Source of the DNA: Phlyctochytrium arcticum
Lineage: Eukaryota > Chytridiomycota > Chytridiomycetes > Chytridiales > Chytridiaceae
Assembly (NCBI GenBank): GCA_025602905.1
Contig: JAHLKI010000001.1
Coordinates: 1,612,001-1,676,000, forward strand
DNA length: 64,000 nucleotides
Direction of reading: 5' to 3'
The translations under genes were made by a program, and so were the position numbers. Below the pieces are notes generated by a model, which was not told where the DNA came from, did no database searches, and was given only the letters and a program-made list of their open reading frames with translations. Positions 41,167 to 51,706 of the stretch are shown piece by piece. Within the stretch, counting starts at the first letter, position 1. Each line of letters opens with the position of its first letter.

Positions 41167-44100
41167 CTACTTTAATTCCTGTCGGCGAGGAAACAACTTC
41201 GCTTTGGGTCGGTTATCGGAGAATAATTTGGTACAGAGTTGTTCCCACAACCAGGCACCGCCGAAATCAAGCGCCATCGCCGCCATCAACTTGTATCGAA
41301 ACTAAGAACCAAAGTAAGTCTACCAAGTTTACGGTCACGAATCTGTTACAACAAATCAAAATACCTCATCAGGGAATGGAACTAACTGCATCCAGTCGTT
41401 CAAACCTTCCGAAACCTCAGTTGCGGCAGCAATGGCAATGCCCGTTACTGCCATAAGACTGTTGTACAGAGCCTTATTGTTGCGAATGCTTTCACGGAAT
41501 GGTAGACCTTGATAGTTGATAGCGAATGTAGAGATTTGCATGATCAGAGACACAAGGTACACTCCACTGTTCAACAGATTGGGTTGAAATTCAGCATCCA
41601 ACTTGATATCCTCGTCCAAATCTTCTGAAAACAGTTTTGCCTCCTTCTGTATGTAAAGTAGAGATGCGACGTGCACGGCGGCCTGTCCAAGAACAGAGAT
41701 AATCACATAGTGATTAAACACGTTTGACTGTGGGCGTTTCTTGGACAACTCTTCCAAAGCTGTAGACTTGGCAATACCAAAGAAGCAAACAGTAATCATC
41801 ATGCCTGCAACTGTGGCTTGCCAATCTCCCTGCTTGATGCCGGCAAGATACAAAACACTCATGGAAAAGGCACTAATCAGACAATTGAGCGCCAAAATCT
41901 TGTACATCTGCACCATGGCCACGAGCGTCGCACGGCCTTGCCTAACAATGTTGCAAACGCTCATAACGCTGGAAACCTTTGACGTGAAGGGTGCTGCCAC
42001 TGACGCATCGCCAAATTTAATCTTTGGTACGTCTCCATCGACCTCCTCCATACTTTGCATTGCAGCCTAAAAAAGAACAAAGTGTCAACTTCAGGCGATT
42101 ATAAAAAGAATTTTATCTGACATACCTCAAGCTGCTCTTTAAGGTCTAATTTCTTGTCGCCCGGCGGCTTTGCAACTGCGTTGGGTTTTGCTACCTCTTG
42201 CCCCGGGTATGGCCCAGGAGCCGCTTTACGTGCAGCATCCAGTTCGCGCTGTTGTTGTGGAGTGGTCGCTGCACCCCACTTCTCACGCAACTTTGCTTGT
42301 TGTTCCAAAATCTGACGCCGCCTGCGCGCTTTCATGCGTTCGTTCATCTTTTCAATGTCTGCAGGCTTTCCGTCGAGTAGAGCGATTCCAACATGGGCTT
42401 GCTTCAAAGCACCAACGTCGTTGGTACCGTCTCCGCACATGAGGGTAGTGTAGCCAGCAAGTTTCAGTTCATTCAAGATAAGCTCCTTTTGACTTGGTGA
42501 AACACGTGCGTAAACCCAGAGTCGTGGTAAAAGCTCTTGAAAACAAGGGGCGGCTACCAATTGAGTGAGCGCTTTCCCGGTACAGCAGAGATCATAATCC
42601 TCTAGACGCTTGTCGAAAGATCGTTGCTGCAGGTTTGTCTCGATTTCAGTCTTCTCATCGATGGACCGCCAAGATAGGGTACCATTTTCCCAAACATCAG
42701 CGATAAGAACAGCGCTTGAAACAATCGCAACTTCCTTCGCCACATGACATGCAGTCAGCGCATTATCTCCGGTGATCATGACACATCGGTGAGAAGAGCG
42801 ATTCAGCATGCCAACGGCCTTGACGGCGTCATCCTTGAGAGGACAGCCGAATACCAGAAATCCTGCAAATATCAAGTCACTCTCCACAGTGTCCCGATGA
42901 ACATCTCGGACGTGTGAAACTTTGATGTCGTTGCTCAAGTACTTATAGCCAAGGGCAAGAACACGCTTGCCCCGTCGAGCCCATGTCTTGTAATGCTCGT
43001 CATATCCTTCGGGCACCACACTAAGCATACCCTTGATCGTTTCAGGGGCGCCTTTCGCAGCGACAAAGAGGCGTTCGTTTCCTCCATCCTGACGCACCGA
43101 AATAGTCGACATGCGTTTAAGAGATGAAGAAAATTGGAATCTTCGGAGCAACTTCATTGAGTTTTTGAAACCAGGCTTGTCGTCCTTCTTACTGTGCACA
43201 ATCTCTCCTTTGGTAAGGGTCCAATTGATGGATTCGAGAGTATTTTTTTCCATTGGATCTCCTATAATGCCATCGTCAAGCATTACTAGAGCGTGTGCTG
43301 CAGCAAGTACGTGTGTAGTTTCGGTAGGTACCGCGGTAGCTTTTGCAAGGGCATTGACATCTTTGCTCAGACCAGTCACTCCTTCCACAATCAAGTTTTC
43401 CGCGGTAAGCGTGCCGGTTTTATCAAAACACGCCACGTCAACGCGGCCCGCGAACGGGATACGGAATGGCTCTGTGCAGTAGATATACGAACGAGCGAGG
43501 CCAATGAGCGAGTTGTTGACAGCCAAAGATAACTCCATTGGCAGTTCAGGTGGAACCACTGCCGTGATAATCAGAATACATTTGAGCAGAATCTTTGAGC
43601 GATCCCGCTCCTCGTTGCGAGTACCCTCGGTCCAGACATACCAAGCGGCCATGATGGCGAACACCAAAAGGAAAAGGATGAAATACAGGGATTCCAAGTT
43701 ATTGGCGGTAATTCTTTCAGTGCTATAGATGATTGTTCGCACGAGCTTTCCTTGCTGAGTACCAAAACCGGTTCTGACCACGTATGCCAAAGCACCATTG
43801 TCTGGTGGCCGAAGGGGATGGCCTTCCGGAACGGCGGAAACCTGTAGTACTTTTGTTCCACCGTACAACATGTTGTTCTTGTCGTTCTTGTGGCTAACCA
43901 CATCGTCAGGCTCGCGACTGCTAAGCGGCTCCTTCAACTGTGGAGTTGATTCTCCCGACAACATTGCTTCGTTGGCGATACAGGAACCTTCCAACACCAC
44001 CATATCAGCAGGCACTGGTACATCGCTTTTCTGCCGAATAATCGAAACAATGTCTCCAGGAAGTAGCGCATCAGTCTGAATCGAACTCCAAGTTTTGTTT

Positions 44101-45094
44101 CGGTACACCTGCATGGGATATGGTTCGATAGACATTGACCGGAACTCTTGCAAATTTCGCAATCGCTAATAATGCACGTTCAGTTTCAAGCGATATTCTC
44201 GGATATGTCCAGCCGACTTTACCTGAAATACTACAGTGGACTCGAAAACAAAGAGCATTACAAGCGTGAACAGCGAGTAGTACCACATGTCATCCAAAAA
44301 CCATAGTGCAACGCAAAAGAGTTGGAAAACAAAGAACGGGGCCACCAGGTGTTCTTTGAAAAGCTCGGCAAACTTTGGAATGGGAATGTCAAATTTGTTT
44401 CCTCCGTACTTCTCCTTTGCAGTTTCTACGTCCTGCACTGATGACAGCCCCTCGGATTGAAGATACTGGTTCACAGTTAGCTTCTGATGAGATGGAAAGT
44501 CCAACTTTTCGAATTGGTGGCTCTTGTCATTGTAAATGTACTTTTTCTGCTGAAAAAAGAAGTATACTTGAGGCTCCTTTGTGATTCGGTTTACACTGCG
44601 TTTGATATCGCACATGGCACCGGATCCATTGTGAGTAGTGGGAATCACCATAATGACACTTGCTTTATAAGGATCACTCTCCTACGTCGGATATACATCA
44701 ACTACGGGAAGACAAATGATGGACGAACAAACAAACTTACCTTTCTACAAGTCATTTTTGCATTCGCCTTCACGCTCCATTGGCTTACCAAGTAAGTCAA
44801 AGCATGGATCGCCGCAACCAAGATAAAGGTCAAGCGCCCGACTTCAATATCACCAAAGATCTTCTCGCTTTGATACAAAACAAAGTACAGCCATGCCGCG
44901 TACACAGCGGCAAACGGAAACCCATAAAGATGCCATTCTGCGGGTGTTCGAACGTGTAAGGAAGCCTTCGCTATTGTCCTCGATTTGACCAGTGATCTAC
45001 CCGAGCGTTAAGATGGAATTGCCCCTGTACTTTGATGCTTTTACACTCACTGTGAATTAGCTTTGTCCGTGGTGACCTTGGTCATTTCTGCCAT
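41167..45094 (-). CDS. SPF1: P5A-type ATPase of the endoplasmic reticulum (Spf1)
   Basis: Six exons (45094-45051, 44996-44741, 44681-44223, 44165-42126, 42066-41365, 41301-41167) give 1,211 aa, the usual length. Seen: actuator-domain SGEST, membrane motif PPELPMELSLAVNNS (the P5A signature), phosphorylation site CFDKTGTLT, and hinge MCGDGTNDVGALKQAHVGIAL. Hydrophobic segments flank these, and the C-terminus ends with a membrane-proximal LWEQLCTKLFSDNRP. The tiny first exon (44 nt) was found from frame and splice signals. Known role: Spf1/ATP13A1 dislocates mislocalised tail-anchored and moderately hydrophobic helices from the ER membrane. Loss disturbs sterol, manganese and protein-folding homeostasis. 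Confidence 0.97.
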
Positions 45095-45291
45095 GCTGGA
45101 AATAGCAACAGTGCAGTTGATGAGGGCGGTCTTTGCGGTTTTGCTGAACGCCTTGAAGAACGGCAAATCCCAGAACTCAGGCGGTCACGTGCACGGTCGG
45201 ATTTGACAAAATCAGAACTTCCAGAATTTTTGATTCACTCTCACTCTCAGAGATCACATATTCAGTAATGAATGGACGAAATACTATGTTT

Positions 45292-45771
45292 CTATATATT
45301 GTACATCTTCAAGCTATCTAGTATGCTTTTCTCGTACGAAGGTAGGAGCGAAGTTTGTCTCAAGGGAGAGCCTTCCTCCAGTCTCGCATCATCTGATCCA
45401 TCCGGTGCCTCACGAAAGTGGAAAGACCATTCTGTGTACGGTGGTAGTGTATTGTCTACTCTAGTCGCTATACCACTCGCCGAAGGTGTCCTGGAAGGTA
45501 TCCTCGTTGCCGGTGTCCCGGTCCTAAAGTCGCTGGTCGCCTGATTCGTTTCTGACTGTTCAGCCAAAAGATGTGTTCCTCCTTCGTGACTTGCGGTGCT
45601 GTTGAAACATGTCACAATAAGCCCCAGGACTAGTGCGACTAGCAATACCACTCCCAAGACGAGTATAGTTGTTTGTAAGGTTGTGCTCGCACTGGAAGAG
45701 TGTTGTGTGATCCGGGAGGGCCAGTTCGCGCTCGCTCCACTGCTTGATTCTGTGATTAACGGTGATAGCAT
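45292..45771 (-). CDS. Single-pass membrane protein with two LPxY-type PY motifs
   Basis: 159 aa, no intron. A Ser/Thr-rich N-terminus (possibly glycosylated, extracytoplasmic) precedes one hydrophobic segment, TTILVLGVVLLVALVLGLIV, then Cys and a polar cytosolic tail. The tail contains LPPYTEW and LPSYEK. Both fit the L/P-P-x-Y motif by which WW domains of Rsp5/Nedd4 ligases are bound; small one-pass proteins of this build (Rcr1, Bsd2-like) are Rsp5 adaptors. Inferred: an adaptor or substrate for membrane-protein ubiquitination. No orthologue name is claimed. Confidence 0.6.
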   Translation of the reverse strand: MLSPLITESSSGASANWPSRITQHSSSASTTLQTTILVLGVVLLVALVLGLIVTCFNSTASHEGGTHLLAEQSETNQATSDFRTGTPATRIPSRTPSASGIATRVDNTLPPYTEWSFHFREAPDGSDDARLEEGSPLRQTSLLPSYEKSILDSLKMYNI

Positions 45772-45937
45772 ATCATTCTAAGTCTTACCGGAAGGAGAGC
45801 CATCCTAGGAGCCTGGTGGTTTAATACCTTTTTTCACAAACTGTTCTTTGGCCTTTTCATCGGGTGAACCGTCGCCGGCGGTCGTTTGAGGGTCGACCCC
45901 AAACTCCGCCGCGCGCCGCCCCAAAACTTTTCGACAA

Positions 45938-46930
45938 ATGCCCAATTTCCAGATCATCCAGTGTTATGCCGAAGACTGTCGGGTCTTTCAAGTACAGCAG
46001 GTTTGTGAATGCAGGCTCCACAGGAACTGGAGTTGACCCGGGTTGACAGTCTAATAGGCCAAGAAGGTTCAAAAATGGAAATGCGTGGTATGCGGGGAAA
46101 AACAAAGTCTTCTCCGAGTCTATTTCGAGTCTCAAGTAGCCGGAGACTGCCGTGCGAGGGTCCAAGAACTCAATTTAAACCGTGGTCAAAACATGAGTGA
46201 GGCCGCTCAAGTCTCCATACAACGGACCCGCCAACCCGATACAAAGAAGAGACGTAGTTTGCCAGCAGGACCTCCTCCAAGCAGTGCTCGAGTGCCTGAT
46301 GCACCCTCGTGGGATATGTACCTTGATGGCTCAGATGAAGAGGACGCTGGACACTCGTTTCTGGATCCTGCCGAAGTGGTCGCACCATCTAAGGGAAAGC
46401 GGAAGCGTAATCAACCCACTGACCCATTGCCAAATTCTGCTATGCCATCCGACTTCAGATCATCACATACAGCATCGGGCCTTAGGGATGGTTCTAATCA
46501 TTCAAGACCTGTTCTAGCTGGACGACGGAACCCTGTCCCATCTCGCGCAACAAGCACAGATTATGGGAGCAATGTAACTCCTCTAGCAGGACGAAGGGAC
46601 CCTATCCCATCTCGCGGAACAACCACAGATTATGAGAGCAATGAGACGACATCCGCCCCCAAAAGTTACCTCTCAGCCGATCGGCACAAGTTTGCCAGGA
46701 ACGTGATATCCTCGCAAAGCAAGCCTGTTCCGGTAATTCCTTCTCTACCTCCAAGCGCGCCGCCGAGTATCGTAGTCAAAAAACCATACCATCCCTCCTC
46801 CACTGACCGCCGCACACCAGCACAACCCACAGTATCATCAGGATGGGGCGATTTTTTAGACGCATCAGAAGGAGAAGCCTCGTCCTCCGAGTCCGAGTGG
46901 AGTCAGGAAGAAGACATTATTCAATTGTAA
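45938..46930 (+). CDS. MRNIP: MRNIP-like protein (MRN complex-interacting protein family)
   Basis: Two exons (45938-46000, 46058-46930; donor GTTTGT is slightly off consensus) give 311 aa. The N-terminal zinc region reads FQIIQCYAEDCRVFQVQQ, then KKVQKWKCVVCGEKQSLL and AGDCRARVQELN. This matches the C-x(n)-C...CKLCGEKQSL...ADCRRHVQKLN block that defines MRNIP. The rest is disordered with two W-x2-(F/Y)-L motifs (PSWDMYLDGSDEE, GWGDFLDASEGE). A 23-residue unit LAGRR(N/D)P(V/I)PSR...TDY is repeated in tandem. In animals MRNIP binds Mre11-Rad50-Nbs1, promotes ATM signalling and limits Mre11 resection at stalled forks. Inferred: a similar damage-response role here. Confidence 0.85.
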
Positions 46931-47020
46931 ATTCGGAACCAGCAACATGCGAGTCAAAAAAATACTATATTATCTACCTAAAAATCTAAAAATCAACCAC
47001 TACTGTACATCTAATATCTC

Positions 47021-49120
47021 TCAACCATGGAAATTCCGTCCCAACAAGAAGGCACAGACGACCGCTATCCCGCTACCCATCATCAAAGGCCCCAAATAAC
47101 CGCCGCCGCCGCCGCTTCGGGGTGAGGTTTCCTTCTCACGGCTTTTACTGAATACGCGGTCCGGCATGCTGTTCAATTGATCCACTTCCGCCTTTCCTTG
47201 CTGACCATCAATACTGAGAACCAGTCTTCCCCATCCACCCGCATGAGCCATAACGACCGCGTCCTGCAAATCCTGGTTGGTCCGCATATGAACAATGTCT
47301 CCTTCATCGTCAATGAATGAAATGCTGAAAGGAGATGATACCTGCAGTTGGAGCCTGTGGGCCACTACTGCCTGCAACCGTGCCAAATCATTTGAAGGAG
47401 CTGTGAATCGATGCGTCTGTCCATTCGTGACATCCCGGATCTTGAAAACAAAGACACCCTCAGCTAGAAGCGTAGTCAATCCAAGGGACGTGCCCAACCC
47501 CGAATTGGATTCAGGAGAATCCATGTGAGTATATTGCTGTTGCTCGGGCGATGGAAACATACTGGCGGAATCATCGGGCGCAACTGTACTATCATCATTA
47601 AATGCATAATCTCCACCACCCCGTCCTCTCGTTGATTGCGATCGCTGATCGCTTGCACCAGGGCTAGCCCTTCCATTTCCGTACGCCATGTCCATCGGAT
47701 TCAGGGTCGAATCCCAAAACCGACTCCACATTGGCCCTTCACCGGGCTCTCCTTGTATATTGGTCATCTGGTTCAGCGTCGTATAAGTCAGCTTCAGGAC
47801 ATCGACGAGTCCCTCAACTACCCCAGAGTCATCAACAACGGGGAGATGAAGGTAACGTCCCGCGTGCATTTTCCTCAAGGCGTCTACGACCGGAGTTTCC
47901 GGGGTAACACAGTCGGGGTGAGGTGTCATAACCCGCAAAACACTGGTTGCCGCTGGATCCAATCCCCCCGCCAGAACTCTGAGAACCAAGTCTTTACTTG
48001 TGAAAATACCCGCCAAAGTTCCCACGCCCCTTGAATTGTGACCTCCCTCAACGTCGAAAACGAGCACAGCCGTTTCTTGGCTTTGACGCATGATATCAGC
48101 GGCTTCGAACACGGAGGCCCGCAAGCTGACGACGGGGGGGCTTGCACTCTGACTTGCCAACAGGCCGGCAAGATCAGGGCAGGCCAGCTGGTCTCGCAAT
48201 GCTTCAGCGTATCGACCAATGGAGCCACTTCCAATGGACCACTCCCGCTCGACGCCTTTCAATGCTTCGTTAAGTTGCCGTGAAGATTCATACGCTCGGT
48301 CTAGTTTCTCCAATGCCTCGTAGAGGCATTTGGTAATATCCAGAATACCAACGACCCCGCCAGATCTAGTATGGGAGACATGCGACTCAATCAGACTGCT
48401 CTTTCCTCGGGTATGATTGGAAACCAAAGAGTCCTTCCGGAAATCCATGCCATCATCTTCACTTGACTCATCGTCACTTTCTACGACCGGCAAATGACGA
48501 AACTGACCCGCAACCATTTTGTTGAGAGCGTCCGTCGCATTACTTGTAGATGTCACACTAACGGGGTTCTTTGTCATGACCTGTAAAACTGTGGTGGTAC
48601 GCGGATCGAGGCCGCGGGCTACCACTCTATATGCCAAATCTTTATCCGTCAAAATTCCCACCAAATGCCCAGATTTGTCCACAATAAGTACGGCATCCTG
48701 ACGTTTGGCGGCCATATAGGCGGCCGCCTCGGTCACCTTTGCCGATGATTGTAAAACAACAGCTGGCTCTGGGTTCATACTGGAAACTGTTCCTGGAACG
48801 GGCGGAAGCGTCGCCACTGTAGGACTGGTCGGCGAGGTCCGACGGTCCGAGGGAGGAGAAGCGGGTGCACTGGCCGGCGGTGTGGGAGCCGCCGCCGCCT
48901 GCGTAGACGCTAGTTTTAGGTTCTTGGCAGAAGTTTTCTGAACTGGCCGACTACTTCTGGTAACGGGCTTTCGAACTGCCACGTCCTTTTCGGCATTCTT
49001 GCGAATGGTATCGTCCCGCCGACGGCGATGTGAAGCCGTGGAAGCTGCCGGGCCCGACTCATCTGAAACAAAGCTGGCTTGCCGTCTAACTCTGTCGTTT
49101 GTCCTTGTGCTGCTGCTCAT
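47021..49120 (-). CDS. CBS-domain/PB1-domain protein with C-terminal membrane anchor
   Basis: Single exon, 699 aa; the start chosen is the first true ATG (49120), since the frame upstream has only GTG. A disordered basic N-terminus is followed by four CBS repeats in two pairs (AVLIVDKSGHLVGILTDKDL..., RHLPVVE..., AVLVFDVEG...LAGIFTSKDLVLRV, LHLPVVDDSGVVEGLVDVL). These bind adenosine nucleotides in known proteins. A PB1 domain (FVFKIRDVTNGQTHRF...ISFIDDEGDIVHM) follows, then a single hydrophobic tail GPLMMGSGIAVVCAFLLG. This CBS-PB1 combination occurs in fungi, for example S. pombe Mug70-like proteins. The tail suggests a cytosol-facing anchor in an intracellular membrane. Its signalling role is unknown. 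Confidence 0.9.
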   Translation of the reverse strand: MSSSTRTNDRVRRQASFVSDESGPAASTASHRRRRDDTIRKNAEKDVAVRKPVTRSSRPVQKTSAKNLKLASTQAAAAPTPPASAPASPPSDRRTSPTSPTVATLPPVPGTVSSMNPEPAVVLQSSAKVTEAAAYMAAKRQDAVLIVDKSGHLVGILTDKDLAYRVVARGLDPRTTTVLQVMTKNPVSVTSTSNATDALNKMVAGQFRHLPVVESDDESSEDDGMDFRKDSLVSNHTRGKSSLIESHVSHTRSGGVVGILDITKCLYEALEKLDRAYESSRQLNEALKGVEREWSIGSGSIGRYAEALRDQLACPDLAGLLASQSASPPVVSLRASVFEAADIMRQSQETAVLVFDVEGGHNSRGVGTLAGIFTSKDLVLRVLAGGLDPAATSVLRVMTPHPDCVTPETPVVDALRKMHAGRYLHLPVVDDSGVVEGLVDVLKLTYTTLNQMTNIQGEPGEGPMWSRFWDSTLNPMDMAYGNGRASPGASDQRSQSTRGRGGGDYAFNDDSTVAPDDSASMFPSPEQQQYTHMDSPESNSGLGTSLGLTTLLAEGVFVFKIRDVTNGQTHRFTAPSNDLARLQAVVAHRLQLQVSSPFSISFIDDEGDIVHMRTNQDLQDAVVMAHAGGWGRLVLSIDGQQGKAEVDQLNSMPDRVFSKSREKETSPRSGGGGGYLGPLMMGSGIAVVCAFLLGRNFHG

Positions 49121-50410
49121 CCTGTCGTGTCTCGGATCTATATAGGGTATATGTTTTTGTTTTTGCGAAATGGGTGTCGAACCGTTTTCGCCCGGAAACT
49201 TCAAACGCCGAATCTCCTGCGCCACGGCATCCTTTCTGGGTGACGCGCTCCGTGGGAACGCTGTGAAAACCTTCGCGGCGGTTTACCCCGGTTTACCAAC
49301 GGGATAAGTGGGATATCCCTAAATCGACTCGAATGTCTTCTTCCGTCAAATACATATGAATCGGAAGCTAGGAGTCGCAACCAGTAGTGAATAGTGAAGG
49401 TTTCAGAACGGCATTATTGCAAAAGAGATTTCTGAGAGGTGGAGTATGGTCCCCACGCTTGTAAATCCACCCTTCTACAACTTTTATGACCATCTTCCAA
49501 TTGTATCATCAAGCGAGCTGTACTATCTTAAGCCTCTCCTTTGACCTGATACATAGATTTGTACAATAATGTTCGTTGTTATATCCCCAAGTCTGATATG
49601 CATATACTTGTTTTTTACATGACATAAAGTGGGAACTCCACACATCTCCGTTTTTATACCTGCCTTGGTATTCCAGTTGAACCATCCCAATCAAGGACCT
49701 AAAAAAACCTCCAATCGCAGACCAATCGTAATACTGTGACAATCGCAACTTGCCAACTGGACACATCTAATAGCCGTCATGTTCTCACAAAGGATTTTAT
49801 CTAGGCGTATTACTTCACTCTCTGTAAAATCTTTTCGGGAAAAAACCCCCAGCTCAAAAACCTGCTAAAATTACATGACAGGTCGATGCAACAACCCATC
49901 CTCCTTCGACAAACTGTTTCCCTTGCGACCAATTGGCCCACACACCCAACATCACAAGAAACATAACAATGAAATGATAAATTAATTTCTATTTACAACA
50001 AAAAGCCATTCATGAAAAAAAATTAAAAACGGCTGATAAAAATTCAATGAAGTAAAACAAAAAAAAAATGCAGATGGGGGGGCTTTTTTTAGGAGAGAGA
50101 GGTATCGGGTGGTGGGGGTGGTGGTGGGGTCCCGGCCAGCGGTGTTGTCCATGTGTGTTATGCGTGTAGGGTGCGTGGGTGGGGAGGTAGGTTGATGTGT
50201 TGTTGATGATGTGGTGGTGATGGTGATGATGGCGAGCAAGAGAACGAAACCCCCAAAAGAAATTCCTGTCCTTTTTTTTCGCCCACCATTAAATAAACGG
50301 AAAACAAAAAAAAGCTCAACCCAGAAGAAAAAAAAGCGAGCAAAAAGCCCGTCGCAAAGAGAGAAAAAAAAAAAAAAGAACGCAAATCCACAAATCCCCC
50401 ATTTTTTTTT
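49121..50410. other. Intergenic region between the CBS/PB1 and velvet genes
   Basis: 1.29 kb. A CTATATAG element at about 49136-49143 lies close to the CBS/PB1 ATG. The right half (50050-50400) has homopolymer A runs and a GGTGGTGG-rich segment at about 50100-50220, downstream of the velvet gene. No gene supported. Confidence 0.45.
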
Positions 50411-51706
50411 CTATTTAGAAGATGCAGAAGATGGACCTGGTGCCGAGTCCAATGGTGAATCGCCGTCTTCTCGTTTTGTGGATGGGGTGGACGTCGATGG
50501 GGTGGTTTTTAAAAAGGGTTGGGAGCGGATGGCCGAGTAGTCTTGGCGGAGATGGATGGGGACGCCCTGGCGGGCAAAACAGCGAGATAACTCGGTTGAT
50601 TCTGTTTAAATTTTGGTTAATGACATAGGGGGCGGCACGAGGGCTAGGGGAACACGTACCCATGGTACCGGGAAAGAAGGCGGGAGTATAGACTTCAAAT
50701 GGGTCGCTGAGTACCACGGCTCGTGCCATGGATACTGGCGGGTATCTATAAGAACCAGTTAGACCAAAATTAAAAACGCTTGGTAAGAGCAAAATGAATT
50801 TTTTAACAAACCCTTTTAAACTCATGACTGCAAAATGCAATCGATATGTCCCCCGGGTGCGGACATTCAAGTCGTAAAACACAAAGTACATGCCGGAATG
50901 GCCGTCCAAGTGTTTCAGAAATGCTGCCATTTTTTGTTCGTAAGTATGAGAGTAAGAAAATTGTCAAGAAGGAATACTTACAACATGGAACAATGGCGCT
51001 GCCTACTAGCGTTTTGTAAACGACCTCTTCGGCGTTGGGTGATGCTGCTATTTTTAAAAAAAAATCAGATGACACGAAAAAGGATACAAAGTAAAAGGAT
51101 ATGATGCTGCGTACCGCCATAGTCAAAGGAAGTGGGTCGATCATTGCGTCCTGCGCTGTCAAAGCGTCCCTCGTCGTTCGCATTCAGTGACCGGACCACG
51201 AGTGCCCGATCTGTGATGCCATCTTCGGCTCTCAGTGTTGCGTGACATATCAGTGAGGTTCCAAGTTCGTGACTGGTAGATAAGTTCTTAGTTCAACGCG
51301 TTCAACACACCGAAAAAAAACGGAAAAATACATACTCTACGCCAACAACCGCGCCATTCTTGCGCAGGATCAATTCGAGGATTGGTGGTGGGTCACTAAA
51401 ATTGCCATGCAAAGGAATAGCGAATGGATGATGAGTGGGAGAAAATGGAAAATAAAAAAGGTTGGTTAAAAAAAGATTTTCTTTTTAGATTTTGACGCGT
51501 ACCTTCCCCCCACATCCTTGACCAGAGCCACGGGAACAAAATAAAGAGAACCGCAACTTTAAATTAGGATCAACTTACACTAAACGTCGTTCCAGGGCAC
51601 GGGCAAAACCACACATTCGTGCGCGAGCTGGTTGCTGGACAATATTCAGCTCGTACGTGTAGTCGCTTTCCCATTGCTGCATGCTGGTGATGGCAGGCAA
51701 AGTCAT
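50411..51706 (-). CDS. Velvet-domain transcriptional regulator
   Basis: Seven exons (51706-51579, 51395-51336, 51272-51115, 51047-50982, 50923-50812, 50745-50660, 50601-50411) give 266 aa. The velvet fold motifs are in order: YELNIVQQPARARMCGF, RRLVDPPPILELIL, TLVGSAIVPCSFLKHLDG, GMYFVFYDLNVRTRGTYRLH, DPFEVYTPAFFPGTM and ESTELSRCFARQGVPI. A short Ser/Thr/Pro-rich tail ends the protein. Velvet proteins (VosA, VelB, VelC, VeA) bind DNA with an NF-kB-like fold and couple light, sporulation and secondary metabolism. The compact size and velvet-only layout fit a VosA/VelB-type rather than VeA-type member. A GAGCCGGTT repeat lies in its 5' region. Confidence 0.93.

Noticed and set aside
45857..46165. 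Protein-like minus-strand frame (YLRLEIDSEKTLFFPAYH...)
   Set aside because: It is antisense to the MRNIP-like first and second exons; the plus strand has splice sites and a recognisable zinc block, so the minus frame is a shadow.
49121..49225. N-terminal extension of the CBS/PB1 protein up to 49225
   Set aside because: The extended frame begins with GTG and crosses the likely TATA-like and leader sequence; the first ATG is at 49120.
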